Below the pieces are notes generated by a model. The model was not told the origin of the DNA, made no database searches, and saw nothing but the letters and a program-made list of their open reading frames with translations. Shown in pieces: positions 4,869 through 5,593 of a stretch of DNA of 5,593 nt. Numbering within the stretch: position 1 is the first letter of the stretch; every line of letters starts with the position of its first letter. The position numbers were made by a program, and so were the translations under genes. Origin of the DNA: Pseudomonadota bacterium (GTDB lineage Bacteria > Pseudomonadota > Gammaproteobacteria > Burkholderiales > SG8-41); the NCBI GenBank assembly GCA_023431245.1, contig JAEYXO010000272.1, positions 1-5,593 of the forward strand. The letters run 5' to 3'.

Positions 4869-5593
4869 ATGAAAATCTCCACCGAGCAGCTGCCGCAACA
4901 CCTCGCCCGCGAGGTCAAGGCCCTCTACACGGTGTTCGGCAGCGAGACCCTGCTCGCCCTTGAAGCCAGCGACCGCATCCGCGCGAAGGCGCGCGGCGAA
5001 GGCTACACCGAACGCGAAGTCCTGACCGCCGATTCCGGATTCAAGTGGAACCAGCTCGCGCTGGCCGGCAGCTCGCAGTCGCTGTTCGCCTCGCGCAAGT
5101 TGCTGGAGCTGCGCATCCCGAGCGGCAAACCCGGCAAGGAAGGCGGCGAAGCGCTGCAGGCCTACTGCCGGGCGCTGCCGCCGGACACGGTGACCCTGAT
5201 CTACGTGCCCGACCTCGACTGGCGCGGCCAGAAAGCCGCCTGGTTCGAGGCCCTGGAACAGGCCGGCCTCGCCGTCGAAGCCAGGCCGGTGGCGCGGCGC
5301 GCCCTGCCGCAATGGGTCGCCGGGCGGCTGAAGGAACAGGGGCAGGAAGCCGATGCCGCAACGCTCGATTTCATCGCCGACCGCGTCGAGGGCAACCTGA
5401 TGGCGGCGCACCAGGAAGTGCAGAAACTCGGCCTGCTGTTCCCGCAAGGCCCCATCAGTTTCGGCCAGGTGCGCGAGTCGGTGCTCGACGTCGCGCGCTA
5501 CGACGTGTTCAACCTCGGCGAGATCATGCTCGAAGGCGACCCGCTGCGGCTCGCCCGCGTGCTCGACGGCCTGCAGGGCGAAGGCACCGCGGC
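4869..5593 (+). CDS. holA: DNA polymerase III subunit delta, N-terminal 241 residues (partial, runs off right edge)
   Basis: The delta subunit of the clamp loader opens the beta sliding clamp, which is then loaded on primed DNA by the delta/tau-gamma/delta-prime complex. The readable part begins MKISTEQLPQHLAREVKALY and continues with TVFGSETLLALEASDRIRAK (21-40), the N-terminal nucleotide-binding-like fold that in delta lacks a working Walker A. SLFASRKLLELRIPSGKPGK (71-90) is the region corresponding to the beta-clamp-contacting wrench (S-L-F-hydrophobic). TVTLIYVPDLDW (107-118) and RVEGNLMAAHQEVQKLGLL (172-190) match AAA+ lid signatures of HolA, and SVLDVARYDVFNLGEIMLEG (204-223) begins the collar domain. 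The frame stays open to the window end, with about a third of a typical 330-345 aa protein missing. The start agrees with family N termini, although the Shine-Dalgarno is poor. It follows lptE by 63 bp on the same strand. Confidence 0.95.
   Translation, partial: MKISTEQLPQHLAREVKALYTVFGSETLLALEASDRIRAKARGEGYTEREVLTADSGFKWNQLALAGSSQSLFASRKLLELRIPSGKPGKEGGEALQAYCRALPPDTVTLIYVPDLDWRGQKAAWFEALEQAGLAVEARPVARRALPQWVAGRLKEQGQEADAATLDFIADRVEGNLMAAHQEVQKLGLLFPQGPISFGQVRESVLDVARYDVFNLGEIMLEGDPLRLARVLDGLQGEGTA

Noticed and set aside
4257..5447. 396-codon open frame on the minus strand across lptE and holA
   Set aside because: It spans two well-supported plus-strand genes and their boundary, and its composition is typical of an antisense shadow.
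1..5593. A new multi-gene defence, mobile or biosynthetic system
   Set aside because: Four of five genes are core housekeeping genes in a known order, and no repeats, integrase, transposase, toxin-antitoxin pair or unusual composition was found.

Overview
This is a GC-rich chromosomal window (roughly two-thirds G+C by eye) from what looks like a betaproteobacterium. The main evidence is the leucyl-tRNA synthetase. Its catalytic and zinc-domain wording (for example VPDGSGNPL, RETDTMDTFVDSSWYY and TMSKSKNNGVDPQ) resembles betaproteobacterial LeuRS as I remember it more than the E. coli enzyme. The DNA polymerase III delta subunit has the same flavour (RVEGNLMAAHQEVQKL, VLDVARYDVF). The placement rests on remembered family sequences, not on a search.

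Layout: two transcription units diverge from a 107-bp intergenic region at 1587-1693. To the left, on the minus strand, lie a 285-aa exported protein with a FecR-type domain and a C-terminal SPOR-like domain (729-1586), then the start of uvrD (676 down to base 1, cut by the window edge after its DEFQDTN helicase motif II). To the right, on the plus strand, lie complete leuS (1694-4294), complete lptE (4314-4805) and the first 241 codons of holA (from 4869, cut by the right edge). leuS-lptE-holA is a well-known proteobacterial gene order that links leucine charging, outer-membrane LPS assembly and clamp loading for replication.

Regulatory content: consensus -10 boxes (TATAAT) precede leuS and uvrD, and both are followed by the same GC-rich stretch, giving an identical 13-nt core TATAATCGCGGCT on opposite strands. 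The leuS -10 overlaps a TATAAA on the other strand that could serve the FecR/SPOR gene. Only the FecR/SPOR gene has an obvious Shine-Dalgarno. No gene-free stretch exceeds 107 bp. I saw no tRNA, rRNA, CRISPR array, insertion sequence, attachment site or convincing terminator.

This is mostly ordinary housekeeping DNA. The least understood element is the FecR/SPOR protein, which appears to be exported and has no sigma factor or TonB receptor beside it. I found no convincing evidence of a new multi-gene system.
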